Shown here one piece after another: positions 16,341-24,501 of a stretch of DNA of 26,948 nucleotides. This DNA comes from a virus, in IMG/VR virus record IMGVR_UViG_3300033148_004800, positions 1-26,948 of that record; one strand, 5' to 3'. The position numbers and the translations under genes were made by a program. Position 1 is the stretch's first letter, and every line of letters begins with the position of its first letter. The notes below the pieces were generated by a model that worked only from the letters and a program-made list of their open reading frames with translations, was not told the DNA's origin and ran no database searches.

Positions 16341-17360
16341 TTATGCGTTTCCTAAAGAAAACTCATACTGGAACATGTAAGTCGGTTGAACGATAACCGC
16401 ACCTTTCAACGCTTTCCAGCCGATAGTTGCACGTTGATCGATAGGGTCACTTGTCCCGCCAGAACCTAGAGGCTTGATGAAAATTTGAACATCACCAGCG
16501 CCCACACGAGTTGTATGGAAGGCTTTGTCACCAAAGACAAGACCTAAAGCGATCTTCTGCGGTGTTCCGGCTGCATTGGTTTCAACCAGTACTTCAGTGT
16601 TGGTGATGAATGCGAAGTGTTTGAAACTCCCTTCTTCATCTGGCCATAATGTTTTTTGCCCAGCATAACGCTCAGCACTCACATATTGGCTTTGAAGCCC
16701 GTCATCCAATGCTTCGATCAAGCCTTGAGACTCGACAGGGAACATACAAGGATATTGGCGTCTTTGTGGTAAAGTTCCAACATTATCAGAACCAGTTGTC
16801 ATGGACCCGCCTTTCGGAACTTTTACATGCTCAAGCTTGAAGGCCTGGAACATGAAGTCGAAGTCAGCCGCAGGCATTGTGCTGGATGTGATAGAATCAC
16901 GGTCAGCAACACCACCCGCATAACGGATGTTAGTTGACCCATAAAGGTCATCACGAACAACAAGGTTCATGGTTTCAGCACCTTGCTCAGATATGATTTC
17001 GTTGAACTCGATGTTCAAACCCGTCACAGACTCGTTGCTTAAACGATCAGTAGTTGTCATGAAACCACCGTATTGATCAATGGCTTTTGAAAGCCTTGTC
17101 ATACGTGTTTGTTGTTCTACAGGAGTCACACCCTCAGAAAGAGGAGAGTTTTCTAGAGTAGAAAGTTTTAAAACTTTGTTGAATTTGATTACGTTTGAAC
17201 TGTTGTTTGGGATATCGCGAGGCGTTCCAAACATGTCAAAAAGTAAAATTGGGTTAGCAATTTCGATAAAGTCCTTTACATAGAACTCATGATTAGCAGG
17301 AAAATTGCCTAACGCTGGTGCGTTATCTCCTAAAGTTCCCTGTGAGGTATTCAATCCCAT
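16341..17360 (-). CDS. Major capsid protein, N4-gp56-like
   Basis: Protein of 339 aa with the look of the N4-gp56 capsid family (HK97 fold). The N-arm contains NHEFYVKDFIEIANPILLFD, then LSEGVTPVEQQTRMTRLSKA and IDQYGGFMTTTDRLS, which is the characteristic block with the strand and following YG. The body contains RDDLYGSTNIRYAGG, and the C-terminus IGWKALKGAVIVQPTYMFQY. A TAGGATAAC site precedes the ATG. It lies after the scaffold gene and is followed at once by a strong terminator-like hairpin, as expected for the most abundant virion protein. No N-terminal prodomain is obvious. Confidence 0.9.
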   Translation of the reverse strand: MGLNTSQGTLGDNAPALGNFPANHEFYVKDFIEIANPILLFDMFGTPRDIPNNSSNVIKFNKVLKLSTLENSPLSEGVTPVEQQTRMTRLSKAIDQYGGFMTTTDRLSNESVTGLNIEFNEIISEQGAETMNLVVRDDLYGSTNIRYAGGVADRDSITSSTMPAADFDFMFQAFKLEHVKVPKGGSMTTGSDNVGTLPQRRQYPCMFPVESQGLIEALDDGLQSQYVSAERYAGQKTLWPDEEGSFKHFAFITNTEVLVETNAAGTPQKIALGLVFGDKAFHTTRVGAGDVQIFIKPLGSGGTSDPIDQRATIGWKALKGAVIVQPTYMFQYEFSLGNA

Positions 17361-17390
17361 TTTGTTATCCTATAAGTAAAAAGTGCGAAA

Positions 17391-18500
17391 CTAGTGCCTA
17401 CCTATAATTTTCGCCTTCTCCGCAGCAAATTCTTTTGAGGTCATGTTTAAATACGACTTCTTTACTGGTGGTGCAGGCGTTCTGCTTGAGTTACCCGATG
17501 ACATCGAGTCCGTAAGCTCAGATAGGTCTTCTTTCGACTCCACTCTTTTAGGCACAGGTTCAGGCGCGCGTTGCATGGATTTAAACACGTTCGTAAAAGC
17601 TGTCCCCCAGGCGGCAGGGTCATTGTCCAACCTTAGTTGTTCTGCGAAGGGTAAAGTATTATACTTTTCGTCGAAAAGCTCCATAGCTTTTTCGGCATGG
17701 CCCTGCGCCACTAGGTCGAACATTATTTTCCGTTGTGCTGGGTTGTTATCGTAGGCATCATATACCTTCTCAGGTACGCTGCCTCGGAGAACGTCACGCA
17801 TTTTATCAAGAGTCGGTTGGTAGTCAACAGAATCTTTCAAGTGTTGAGGAAAATGTTCGTCCCATTCTTGGGCGAGTTTAGTCTCTGCCATTTTCTTTGA
17901 GGGGTCGAAGTTCCCTTCAGTTTTGTCCATCTCGTCGAGAAAGCCATCTTCGTTTTCACTGCCAGAAAATTCCTTGATCATGTCGAAAGCTTTTTTCTGG
18001 GCGGCCTTATCACCACCTTTAGCCGCAGCCAAGATTGTCCCGAACTCCATTTCTTCAGACTTCGACATCTTGTTGAGTGCTGCTTGAGAAGTTCTTCCGC
18101 GATCAATCTCAGATTTGATATCTGCGTACGAAGCCTTCCTTTCGCCTCGTTTTCCCTTGAGGGTTAGATGAGTATCCGGGTCTTCTAGAAGTTGGTTTAA
18201 GAGCGCTTGCTTGTCAGTTTTGTTTTCAGCCAAGAAGTCGTCGATTGCCACACCTCCTGAACTTTGATCTGCAGGCGGATTACTGTTATCATCAGCATCA
18301 GCAGGAGGAATATTAACGTCTCCGTGAACATCATCAGTGTGTCCAGCGGCAGGCTTATCACCGTCGCCAGGATTGCTATCACCGCCTTCGTCAACTTTTG
18401 GCCTCTCGTCTATTTCTTTCTGGTATTTTGACACTCGCGCTAGTTGGGCGTCTGTTAAATCAGATCCAAGGATCATCTTGCTGTTCGTCTCGGTCGGCAT
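17391..18500 (-). CDS. Scaffolding protein
   Basis: Protein of 369 aa, acidic and largely disordered in its first 100 residues (runs of Asp, Gly, Pro, Asn), with a helical middle and a basic C-terminal end (KKSYLNMTSKEFAAEKAKII, then GRH). This is the usual make-up of procapsid scaffolds, whose C-terminal basic helix contacts the capsid protein. The position directly before the major capsid gene is conserved in podoviruses. A strong AGAAGGAAG site stands ahead of the ATG. The ATG lies inside the last 41 bases of the 118-aa gene. The call rests on composition and synteny. Confidence 0.85.
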   Translation of the reverse strand: MPTETNSKMILGSDLTDAQLARVSKYQKEIDERPKVDEGGDSNPGDGDKPAAGHTDDVHGDVNIPPADADDNSNPPADQSSGGVAIDDFLAENKTDKQALLNQLLEDPDTHLTLKGKRGERKASYADIKSEIDRGRTSQAALNKMSKSEEMEFGTILAAAKGGDKAAQKKAFDMIKEFSGSENEDGFLDEMDKTEGNFDPSKKMAETKLAQEWDEHFPQHLKDSVDYQPTLDKMRDVLRGSVPEKVYDAYDNNPAQRKIMFDLVAQGHAEKAMELFDEKYNTLPFAEQLRLDNDPAAWGTAFTNVFKSMQRAPEPVPKRVESKEDLSELTDSMSSGNSSRTPAPPVKKSYLNMTSKEFAAEKAKIIGRH

Positions 18501-18816
18501 TCTTTCTTCCTTCTAAAGTGTTAAATGTGTCAGCCGCAGTTTTGGCAAACTCTTCTGTAATTCTTATGTATTTTTTGAGTAGTATTCGGGCGAGGTATTC
18601 ATGTTTTGCTTCATGGTCTTCCTCGCCTTTTACTAATTTTTCGTCAAGTGTTTCCTTTAAAACATCAAGCTGGGAGCCCAGGTATTCCCCCAGGAATAGC
18701 TCCTTGAACGCCCTGTTCTGGACCAGCTCCTTCAACAGGCGCCCCTTCTCCTGGGCCTTCCTGAGGTGGCTCTCCGCCTCCTGTGATTGGAGCTGTGACT
18801 CCGGGTCCTCCAACAT
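18460..18816 (-). CDS. Overprinted helical protein between portal and scaffold (118 aa)
   Basis: Protein of 118 aa read in a different frame from both neighbours. It shares its first 152 bases with the portal C-terminus and its last 41 with the scaffold start. It is strongly helical and charged (LLKELVQNRAFKELFLGEYL, LKETLDEKLVKGEEDHEAKH). An excellent Shine-Dalgarno site, GAGAGGAAA, lies 6-8 bases before its ATG, within portal codons. Most of the region between portal and scaffold is otherwise unused, so this frame is needed to fill it. I do not recognise the family. A head-assembly or packaging accessory role is inferred from position. Confidence 0.8.
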   Translation of the reverse strand: MLEDPESQLQSQEAESHLRKAQEKGRLLKELVQNRAFKELFLGEYLGSQLDVLKETLDEKLVKGEEDHEAKHEYLARILLKKYIRITEEFAKTAADTFNTLEGRKNADRDEQQDDPWI

Positions 18817-20587
18817 GGTCGATTTCCTCTCGTAATACAGCTTCGACTGCGGTGTTCCCCATGAGCCTTGCTGTGGTTAATGCTACTGTTTTGAGAACTT
18901 CTGGCTTGATTATGCCTTGTTGAACATATGGACCGAAGAACTGAGCCCAGTTTAAATTGTTGTCGATTTGAGTTTGCTCATCCGATTTTGTGGAAACGTC
19001 AAGCTCAAGATCGAAAGAGCCATCCAAGTCATTGTTATTTACAGCGACCCAATCCCCAGCCCTTCTTTTTGGAACAGTCACCTGGACACCACCAGAAGAC
19101 ATGACCGAAAACTCAGGTACGTTAAACTGCAGCTCAAGATCTACTGAAGTAAGCAAGGCCTGATTCAGTGACAGAACTTTTCGCCCTAGTTTTTTCATAA
19201 ACATTTCTGAAAAGCGCTTGGACATTTCCCACATCCGAAGTTCAGATCTGTTCAGTATTTGAGTTATTCCTGTTGCGGTCTGATTAAGTGAATTGCTGTC
19301 TTGCCCTTGAGAGTATCGAGTAAAGCCTGATCGATTCTCTTTTGACACTTCGAGTTTTTCTGTGATACTGAAAGCTTGATTAGCGATCGGCGCTGGTTGA
19401 ATTGGCACAATCGATCCAATGGCTCTAGACGCAATAGGGATTTTACTACCTGGAGGCGCCTTTTGTAAGAGCAAGATGGAGGACTGGTCAATTTTTGTTT
19501 GGTCATATTCGTAAATTCCATTGTGTTGGGCGTTTAAGTTATCGGAGAACATCCTCATGATTCCAGTCTGGTATTTCTGGATCTCAGATAGAAGCTCAGC
19601 CCAGCCCATAGCTGGATTACCCATAACATCCCTGATACACTCTCCTCGGATAAAAGGTGGTTTCTTGTCAGGAAGATTATTTCGTAGCACCTGAACAAGC
19701 TTATCATCAATAAAAACAGCCATAATGGGTTCCATGAAACCATTGCCTTCCATGTCGTACATCGTCCACTGCTCACGACGGAGGTAAAAGCTTTTATTTT
19801 TATCCGCATTATTCTGATCAACATCACCAACCCAGTTCCTTTGCTCAGCCTGCTCGTCACGAAGATAACCCGTTTTCGAGTTTCTTCCTTGTTGTGCGAT
19901 TGCCTGATTGAACCGGAAGTCAATGACCCCTTTTTTAAGTTTCTTTTTTGGAATGTTTTTCTCATGAGTTTGCTCGCTACTAGTTGTCATGAACAAATCA
20001 AGAACCTCTGAGCGAGTGAGTTCTTCCTCCTGAGTGACTACCGATGAATCTTCAAAGTTTTGTACGGTCCAGTCATACCGGATTTGATCGGCTGGCGTTG
20101 CGAAAATCTTCGGATAGTCAACAGGTTGACCCATCTTGGTATTTTTCTTTTGCCAGACAACTTTACAGAAGGACTCACCCCCTATCAGAAATCCTTTGAT
20201 AATGTCGTATAAAAACTGATAAAAATCATTTCTTCTACGGATTTGGTAATTTAACAACTCACGGGCAAGCTGAGCTTTTATAATGCTCTGCATACTCGCT
20301 GAAACAGGTTTGACTTTTAGAAAATCATTTGTTTCAATAAATGGCTGGATCAATGAGGGCACCATCCACTCTATCGCATCGAAGATCGTTGAATCTACAT
20401 ATTTAGAAGATCCATGTTCTTCGTTGCCGTATTTCTGAAATTTGTACTCGCGGTAAAACTGCATCCGCCTAGTCTTTTGGGCGTTATACCCGGACTTAAG
20501 GCTATCGAACTCTGTGTTCAGATCTCGCTCAATGTCGAGTATTTCCACTTTCTCGAAGTTGGGAAGAAACTTTGCTTGTTGGGCCAT
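18665..20587 (-). CDS. Portal protein
   Basis: Protein of 640 aa forming, by family knowledge, the dodecameric ring through which DNA is packaged and ejected. It has the podoviral portal layout. The N-terminal helical part includes DSTIFDAIEWMVPSLIQPFI and YDIIKGFLIGGESFCKVVWQ. The wing region contains PKIFATPADQIRYDW, and the stem/clip region LNQTATGITQILNRSELRMW. The last 40 residues are a Gly/Pro/Glu-rich tail (GGGEPPQEGPGEGAPVEGAG) that looks disordered and is overprinted by the 118-aa gene. The ATG follows the terminase stop by two bases without a clear SD site, indicating translational coupling. Confidence 0.9.
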   Translation of the reverse strand: MAQQAKFLPNFEKVEILDIERDLNTEFDSLKSGYNAQKTRRMQFYREYKFQKYGNEEHGSSKYVDSTIFDAIEWMVPSLIQPFIETNDFLKVKPVSASMQSIIKAQLARELLNYQIRRRNDFYQFLYDIIKGFLIGGESFCKVVWQKKNTKMGQPVDYPKIFATPADQIRYDWTVQNFEDSSVVTQEEELTRSEVLDLFMTTSSEQTHEKNIPKKKLKKGVIDFRFNQAIAQQGRNSKTGYLRDEQAEQRNWVGDVDQNNADKNKSFYLRREQWTMYDMEGNGFMEPIMAVFIDDKLVQVLRNNLPDKKPPFIRGECIRDVMGNPAMGWAELLSEIQKYQTGIMRMFSDNLNAQHNGIYEYDQTKIDQSSILLLQKAPPGSKIPIASRAIGSIVPIQPAPIANQAFSITEKLEVSKENRSGFTRYSQGQDSNSLNQTATGITQILNRSELRMWEMSKRFSEMFMKKLGRKVLSLNQALLTSVDLELQFNVPEFSVMSSGGVQVTVPKRRAGDWVAVNNNDLDGSFDLELDVSTKSDEQTQIDNNLNWAQFFGPYVQQGIIKPEVLKTVALTTARLMGNTAVEAVLREEIDHVGGPGVTAPITGGGEPPQEGPGEGAPVEGAGPEQGVQGAIPGGIPGLPA

Positions 20588-20589
20588 GT

Positions 20590-22053
20590 TTAAAACGAGG
20601 TAGAGCTGACTTGGTTTAAAATTGCACTGTGGTCAATAAGTTGAGGCTTCATTCTGATCAGGTTTAATTTCCCATAAGATAAAACGTCAAGCATATCGTC
20701 GTGTTTTCCTTTGGGGAATGATACCATTTCATCCTGCAAATCAAGAAGCCATGGGGCATTGTAGGGGACCATAATTTTTCTCGCCGTAAACTCAGGCTCT
20801 AAGTTGAAGATTCTTCCCTTACCGAGCCTCACTTGTTTACTGTCGAGTTCTTCTACGTTCATAGGATATCCAGATCCGTAGTTCCCGTCTTCTAAATCTT
20901 GAATTATGTAGTTTTGTCCTTGAACCCCTTCAACATAAACCTGTCTCGGGTTTTGCTCTATGTATTGTTTCTCTATTTCTTTGAGTAGTTCAGACTTTCG
21001 GACCTTGCCCCTAAACATGTCTAATACCCATATGTTACCTATCGGGTCCATGGCTAAAGTTCCAACAACCGAAGGGTCATGTTTCTCTTCGTCTTTTATT
21101 CCTGGGTCAACCACAATTATGATGTCTAATCCAGCCTTCTGAGCCGACTCTAGCTGGGCTTCATTGTAATATCTAAGTTGTCGTGGGTCGAACACCCTGG
21201 AGGCCCGTGAGACGGACTCATTCATGTATTCGTTATCCCATGTCGATTGCTGTCCTTGGTCTATTAAACTTCTTCTTTTATTTTCGATCCAGGTGTCCGA
21301 ATATTTTTCGGGCCAATTGGAATTACCATCCTCATCGACCACTGCAAACTTATGAGTTACCCAATGGTCCCCGGTGTCACCGTCGATTGGGGGGTTTTTT
21401 ATTAAATTGTTTAAAAGACTGTCTTCGTGGAGAATGGTTCCCATCACAAAAATCCTGGCATCTTTACCCAAAGGTATGATATCCGCATGGAACCAGTCCA
21501 TAAGTTTGGCCCTTTGATCTTCAGACCGAACACCCTCCTTCGATTCTATGTCATCCAGAATAATCAAGTCAGGACGAAAATGGGTGAATTTCTCCCCTCG
21601 AAGGTTTTGATTCGCACCAAAGACTGCAATCATATAAGGCTTACCATCAATGGAGTATTTCAGCTTATCTGCGGTATCTCCATGCTTATCGACCACATAC
21701 ATGTCTTTGATCATCGGGTGACTTTTTAGATGGGCTTTTACATTATAAAATGCTTTTTTACCTTTTTCTAAACTGGAAGCGATATAGACAATATACCGAT
21801 ATTTTCGGTGAATCATGTTCCAGGTGCAAGTGATCTCCCAAACATATGTGGTTTTACCCAGTTCCCTAGGTAAAGCCATGGCGGTAGACATTTCTGAAAC
21901 TATGAGTGCATCACTTAACTTGTAATGCAGAGGACTTGGCTTTAGCCTTTTTTCAACATTATCAAAGAAGAAAAGCCATATAGCAATAAGGCTTCTTCTG
22001 GTTTTATGGATCAACTCATCGAGTTGATCTTTCCTGGTATCAAGTAACTGCAT
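20590..22053 (-). CDS. Terminase large subunit
   Basis: DNA packaging motor and nuclease of 487 aa. The ATPase has a Walker A variant PRELGKTT (residues 62-69) and Walker B LIILDDIE (163-170, D167/D168/E170), with MGTILHED as the coupling motif (204-211). The RNase H-like nuclease has VVDPG (D316), YVEGVQGQ (E375) and KHDDMLDVLSYG (D452/D453/D456). All expected catalytic residues are present and the length is normal for a podoviral TerL. GAGGAAA precedes the ATG at ideal spacing. It directly precedes the portal gene, unlike T7, where the terminase is placed at the far end of the late region. Confidence 0.95.
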   Translation of the reverse strand: MQLLDTRKDQLDELIHKTRRSLIAIWLFFFDNVEKRLKPSPLHYKLSDALIVSEMSTAMALPRELGKTTYVWEITCTWNMIHRKYRYIVYIASSLEKGKKAFYNVKAHLKSHPMIKDMYVVDKHGDTADKLKYSIDGKPYMIAVFGANQNLRGEKFTHFRPDLIILDDIESKEGVRSEDQRAKLMDWFHADIIPLGKDARIFVMGTILHEDSLLNNLIKNPPIDGDTGDHWVTHKFAVVDEDGNSNWPEKYSDTWIENKRRSLIDQGQQSTWDNEYMNESVSRASRVFDPRQLRYYNEAQLESAQKAGLDIIIVVDPGIKDEEKHDPSVVGTLAMDPIGNIWVLDMFRGKVRKSELLKEIEKQYIEQNPRQVYVEGVQGQNYIIQDLEDGNYGSGYPMNVEELDSKQVRLGKGRIFNLEPEFTARKIMVPYNAPWLLDLQDEMVSFPKGKHDDMLDVLSYGKLNLIRMKPQLIDHSAILNQVSSTSF

Positions 22054-22077
22054 AAATTTCCTCGGTCGGCAAGTGGG

Positions 22078-22764
22078 CTAGTACATGGCACTTGAATGCG
22101 ATCTTTTTATATTCTCCGCTCGGTCTAAAACTCTTTTCATTTCGTTGAGCTTGATCATTTGACGGTCCACCTGATTTATGGTGGACTCGTCTAAATGGTT
22201 CGCTGTTCGAAGATTCACTAACGAGGCGTTTTCGGTGTCGACCATGCGTGTCAGGTCTTTCAGCATTTTCATCATTGAACCCGCTGCCTCGCCCACCGTT
22301 TCCACGGGGAACCCCCACTTCGTGGCCTCCTTCCTGAGATTACCCAGGGCTTTAACTAGCAGAAGACAACCTATCGCGGCAGCCAGGAACAATCCTCCCC
22401 CGAGATACGACATCTTCCTATGGAACTCCATCTCAGCCGTATGCTCGAAGGATGAAGATTTGTCTGAGTTTTTTGAATATTTTAGGTATTGAGCGGCCTC
22501 GATCATGTCTTTCGTCAAAACTTGCTCATTTGTAGTACCAGGTGTAGTCGGTGGGTGGATGGTCACATTGCCCTTTGCCTCTACAATTAAAGTGTTTTTA
22601 CGATTAAGTAGTGCGTGAGTACCTGTTTCTTCTGTTTTTGTTTTCTCTTTCTCTTTAGTCTCTCTACGGCTCTTATAACTATCATCTCTTTGCTCCAGAG
22701 ATAACATACTACACCCACTACATGCTACAACGAGAAGGGTGATTAGTAGGATATTTTTAAGCAT
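22078..22764 (-). CDS. Predicted lipoprotein with a mid-protein membrane helix
   Basis: I start this gene at ATG 22764, giving 228 aa, not at the in-frame ATG 22911, because the longer version would read through a terminator. From 22764 the protein begins MLKNILLITLLVVACSGC, a signal peptide with lipobox VVAC (lipidated Cys15). Residues 26-118 are polar and charged and would be periplasmic. Residues 119-138 (YLGGGLFLAAAIGCLLLVKA) form a membrane helix. About 90 charged, helical residues follow on the other side. A lipid anchor plus a transmembrane helix is the topology of unimolecular spanins, though those usually end at the helix. Function unproven. No strong SD is visible. Confidence 0.75.
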   Translation of the reverse strand: MLKNILLITLLVVACSGCSMLSLEQRDDSYKSRRETKEKEKTKTEETGTHALLNRKNTLIVEAKGNVTIHPPTTPGTTNEQVLTKDMIEAAQYLKYSKNSDKSSSFEHTAEMEFHRKMSYLGGGLFLAAAIGCLLLVKALGNLRKEATKWGFPVETVGEAAGSMMKMLKDLTRMVDTENASLVNLRTANHLDESTINQVDRQMIKLNEMKRVLDRAENIKRSHSSAMY

Positions 22765-22783
22765 AAGCCAGTAATTTTCGGCT

Positions 22784-22843
22784 AAAAAGAAAAAAGTCAA
22801 GGGAAGAAGAGTTAACCCACTATTCTGTGACCTTGACTTTTTT
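22784..22843 (-). terminator. Rho-independent terminator
   Basis: Perfect 13-bp inverted repeat (AAAAAAGTCAAGG at 22790-22802, complement at 22831-22843) followed on the minus strand by TTTTTTCTTTTT. It ends the small-gene operon and separates it from the lipoprotein, terminase and portal genes. It also argues that the lipoprotein gene starts downstream at 22764. Confidence 0.85.
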
Positions 22844-22894
22844 GGGTCCAGTAACCTGAAACTCATAATCTCAACGATACTGCTCAGGACTAAA

Positions 22895-23464
22895 TCATAT
22901 CGTTTTGGCATCTACGTCAAGCTCCTCATCTATTCTCTGTAGCCCTTCAGTCATCATAGACTGCATTGAGAAGTTGTTTTGGATATTTACTTGGGTTCCG
23001 TCACCACTACCTTCAGCTTTAGTTTTTTCTGAAAGTAGTTTTCTAAACCCGGACAAGTCAGCGAGTGCCAGACTTAACCGCCCACGAGCCATAACAGCAT
23101 TGATAACTTCACCACTGTGTTTTATTTCTATATCAAGTGCTGGGTTTGAGTCTGCTATTTTAGAGAGTATCCTAACATCTCGGTTTAGTCGGACGATCTC
23201 GCGTTGCATAGAATCATCGATTAACCTAGACATCGCCTCGGTGCTCGAAGGAGTTCCAGCGATTAGATCTAGGCCTCTTTGGTCAGCAACGTATTGGATC
23301 ACCTCCCTCATCTGAGTTTTAGATAAATCAACGTCCGGGTGTTCGAAGTCAAGGTCTACAGCAAAGGCTTCGATATCCCCATCTGCGCGATTTGCTGCGA
23401 CTATGACCCCGTGTGGCAGGGTGGTTACGCTGAACTCTTCAGTTTTTTCTAGTTCTTTAGTCAA
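22895..23464 (-). CDS. Hypothetical protein, possible small terminase subunit
   Basis: Protein of 189 aa starting at TTG 23464, inside the end of the Tad2-like gene, with GGGAAG ahead. It has an N-terminal beta part (VTTLPHGVIVAANRADGD), then a long helical region (TQMREVIQYVADQRGLDLIA, LNRDVRILSKIADSN), and a C-terminal QVNIQNNFSM segment. TerL usually has TerS just upstream, and several TerS proteins are helical oligomers ending in an N-rich strand like VNIQNN. Hence the suggestion, but a helix-turn-helix is not obvious and a terminator plus a lipoprotein gene lie between this gene and TerL. It is the last gene before that terminator. Confidence 0.7.
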   Translation of the reverse strand: MTKELEKTEEFSVTTLPHGVIVAANRADGDIEAFAVDLDFEHPDVDLSKTQMREVIQYVADQRGLDLIAGTPSSTEAMSRLIDDSMQREIVRLNRDVRILSKIADSNPALDIEIKHSGEVINAVMARGRLSLALADLSGFRKLLSEKTKAEGSGDGTQVNIQNNFSMQSMMTEGLQRIDEELDVDAKTI

Positions 23465-23696
23465 CTACTTCCCAATCTTCTGACATGATGTCAACGATTG
23501 TGCTGGCGTATGGTATTCTGCGGGTGCCTTCTTCACAATCTGGTATGGTAAAAAAAGGATACGCAAATGTCATTTTGCTATGCTCATCTGGAACTTGAAG
23601 TTCTAGGAACATCCCTTTACCGTTCCACCCTTTACGAGCTATTTTTTTGCCTTCTTTAAGTAATCTTAAAGCTAATCCAAAGTCTAATCTTTCCAT
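23457..23696 (-). CDS. tad2: DUF2829 / Tad2-family anti-Thoeris protein
   Basis: Protein of 79 aa (90 aa if it starts at ATG 23729). The start MERLDFGLALRLLKEGKKIA followed by RKGWNGKGMFLEL and the ending SEDWEVVD are the signature of DUF2829. Members of this family (Tad2) are known to bind and sequester the cyclic ADP-ribose-type signal made by Thoeris ThsB, blocking the host's abortive defence. The 23696 start has the better SD site (AGGAG, 5-base spacer) and matches the usual family N-terminus. The 23729 start has AAGGA. It sits among small genes beside a tRNA, a common place for phage counter-defence genes. Family recognition is strong; activity in this phage is inferred. Confidence 0.88.
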   Translation of the reverse strand: MERLDFGLALRLLKEGKKIARKGWNGKGMFLELQVPDEHSKMTFAYPFFTIPDCEEGTRRIPYASTIVDIMSEDWEVVD

Positions 23697-23750
23697 GTTT
23701 TCTCCTGTTGCTTCTACTGGTGTGCTCATTTTAAATCCTTGTGTCAAGTG

Positions 23751-24071
23751 TTAATTTTGCGAAGGGGTTTTGAATTTTGCTTTCCATCCTATTCTGCTTG
23801 GTCCGGTAGGTTGGTGTTTTTTCATTACCACCTCGACTCGGCTGCCTAAATAGTTTTCCATGTCTTTTATCGACACCTTAACTGCAGTCTTGCCCAGACT
23901 TTCTGCTATTTTGTAAACTAAAGCCCAGTCACCTTGGATGTCTTTTTGAGCTTCATCGTAAAGCCTCTCCCATTCATCCATGTCTTCAATTTCATCAAGG
24001 CGACCCAGCAGGTTTGCCATGGCGGAGCACAACCTTCGGAAGGTCATAGGGTGGGTTCTTTTGATTTTCAC
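23751..24071 (-). CDS. Hypothetical protein (106 aa)
   Basis: Protein of 106 aa with a GTG start overlapping the upstream stop (TAGTG) and GTAAGG ahead. It is mostly helical in the first 70 residues (MANLLGRLDEIEDMDEWERL) and basic toward the C-terminus (VEVVMKKHQPTGPSRIGWKA). There is no signal peptide, membrane segment or recognised motif. It is translated as part of the small-gene operon in front of Tad2. Operon neighbours of Tad2 in phages are often other host-takeover or counter-defence proteins, so it merits testing for such a role, but nothing in the sequence proves it. Confidence 0.7.
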   Translation of the reverse strand: MKIKRTHPMTFRRLCSAMANLLGRLDEIEDMDEWERLYDEAQKDIQGDWALVYKIAESLGKTAVKVSIKDMENYLGSRVEVVMKKHQPTGPSRIGWKAKFKTPSQN

Positions 24072-24334
24072 TACCTTACTGTTGCTCGACCGTAGTTGAA
24101 TTTGTTCATCTTTTTGAGTTTCATAAGATTGTTCGCCCTGTTTTTGAATTCCTGGGGCACATCCATAGCAAACTCAACACGCAGAAGCTTATTGTAATTG
24201 ATACTCCGGTCCATTCCGGTTTTAGGATCATGATACTGTATTCCGGTATCAGTAGACACCATTTCCATTGTGTTGATTTCCACCACGGCTGGTTCATGAT
24301 CATCATCCACTGGAATATAAGTTAGTGTTAGCAT
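24071..24334 (-). CDS. Hypothetical protein (87 aa)
   Basis: Protein of 87 aa with a good SD site (GAGGAGAGGGAA) before its ATG. The ATG lies 7 bases inside the end of the ribbon-helix-helix gene. The N-terminal two thirds look like a small beta-rich domain (LTLTYIPVDDDHEPAVVEIN, YHDPKTGMDRSINYNKLLRV). The C-terminus is basic and helical (NRANNLMKLKKMNKFNYGRA). No family is recognised. Small size, basic tail and operon position next to a DNA-binding protein would allow a nucleic acid or regulator-partner role, but this is conjecture. Confidence 0.7.
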   Translation of the reverse strand: MLTLTYIPVDDDHEPAVVEINTMEMVSTDTGIQYHDPKTGMDRSINYNKLLRVEFAMDVPQEFKNRANNLMKLKKMNKFNYGRATVR

Positions 24335-24501
24335 TTCCCTCTCCTCTTTTGATTATTTCTGTATAACGTGGCAATGTAGGCTATGAACGATCCGAGGGTC
24401 TCATAGCCTTTTGATTCTCCAAGTGTTCGAAGGTCAGTTTTCACATCCTCTGGGACACGCGCTTGGATTCGTGTATCCTTTCTATCTTTCTCGTTTTTCA
24501 T
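24328..24501 (-). CDS. Ribbon-helix-helix (Arc/CopG-like) small protein, 57 aa
   Basis: A 57-aa gene. It reads MKNEKDRKDTRIQARVPEDV, then KTDLRTLGESKGYETLGSFI and AYIATLYRNNQKRRGKC. This matches the ribbon-helix-helix pattern: a short strand with alternating basic/polar residues (TRIQARVP), helix A (PEDVKTDLRTLGESKG), the turn, and helix B (TLGSFIAYIATLYRN). RHH proteins bind operator DNA as dimers of dimers through the strand. The ATG follows the upstream TAG directly with AAGGATAG ahead, and the stop overlaps the next start. A plausible target is the repeat-rich control region about 0.7-0.9 kb upstream, by inference. Confidence 0.78.
   Translation of the reverse strand: MKNEKDRKDTRIQARVPEDVKTDLRTLGESKGYETLGSFIAYIATLYRNNQKRRGKC

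Noticed and set aside
22040-22318. Minus-strand 92-aa frame inside the lipoprotein gene end
   Set aside because: It overlaps a better-supported gene and the terminase start, with Arg/Gly/His-rich composition typical of a shadow frame.
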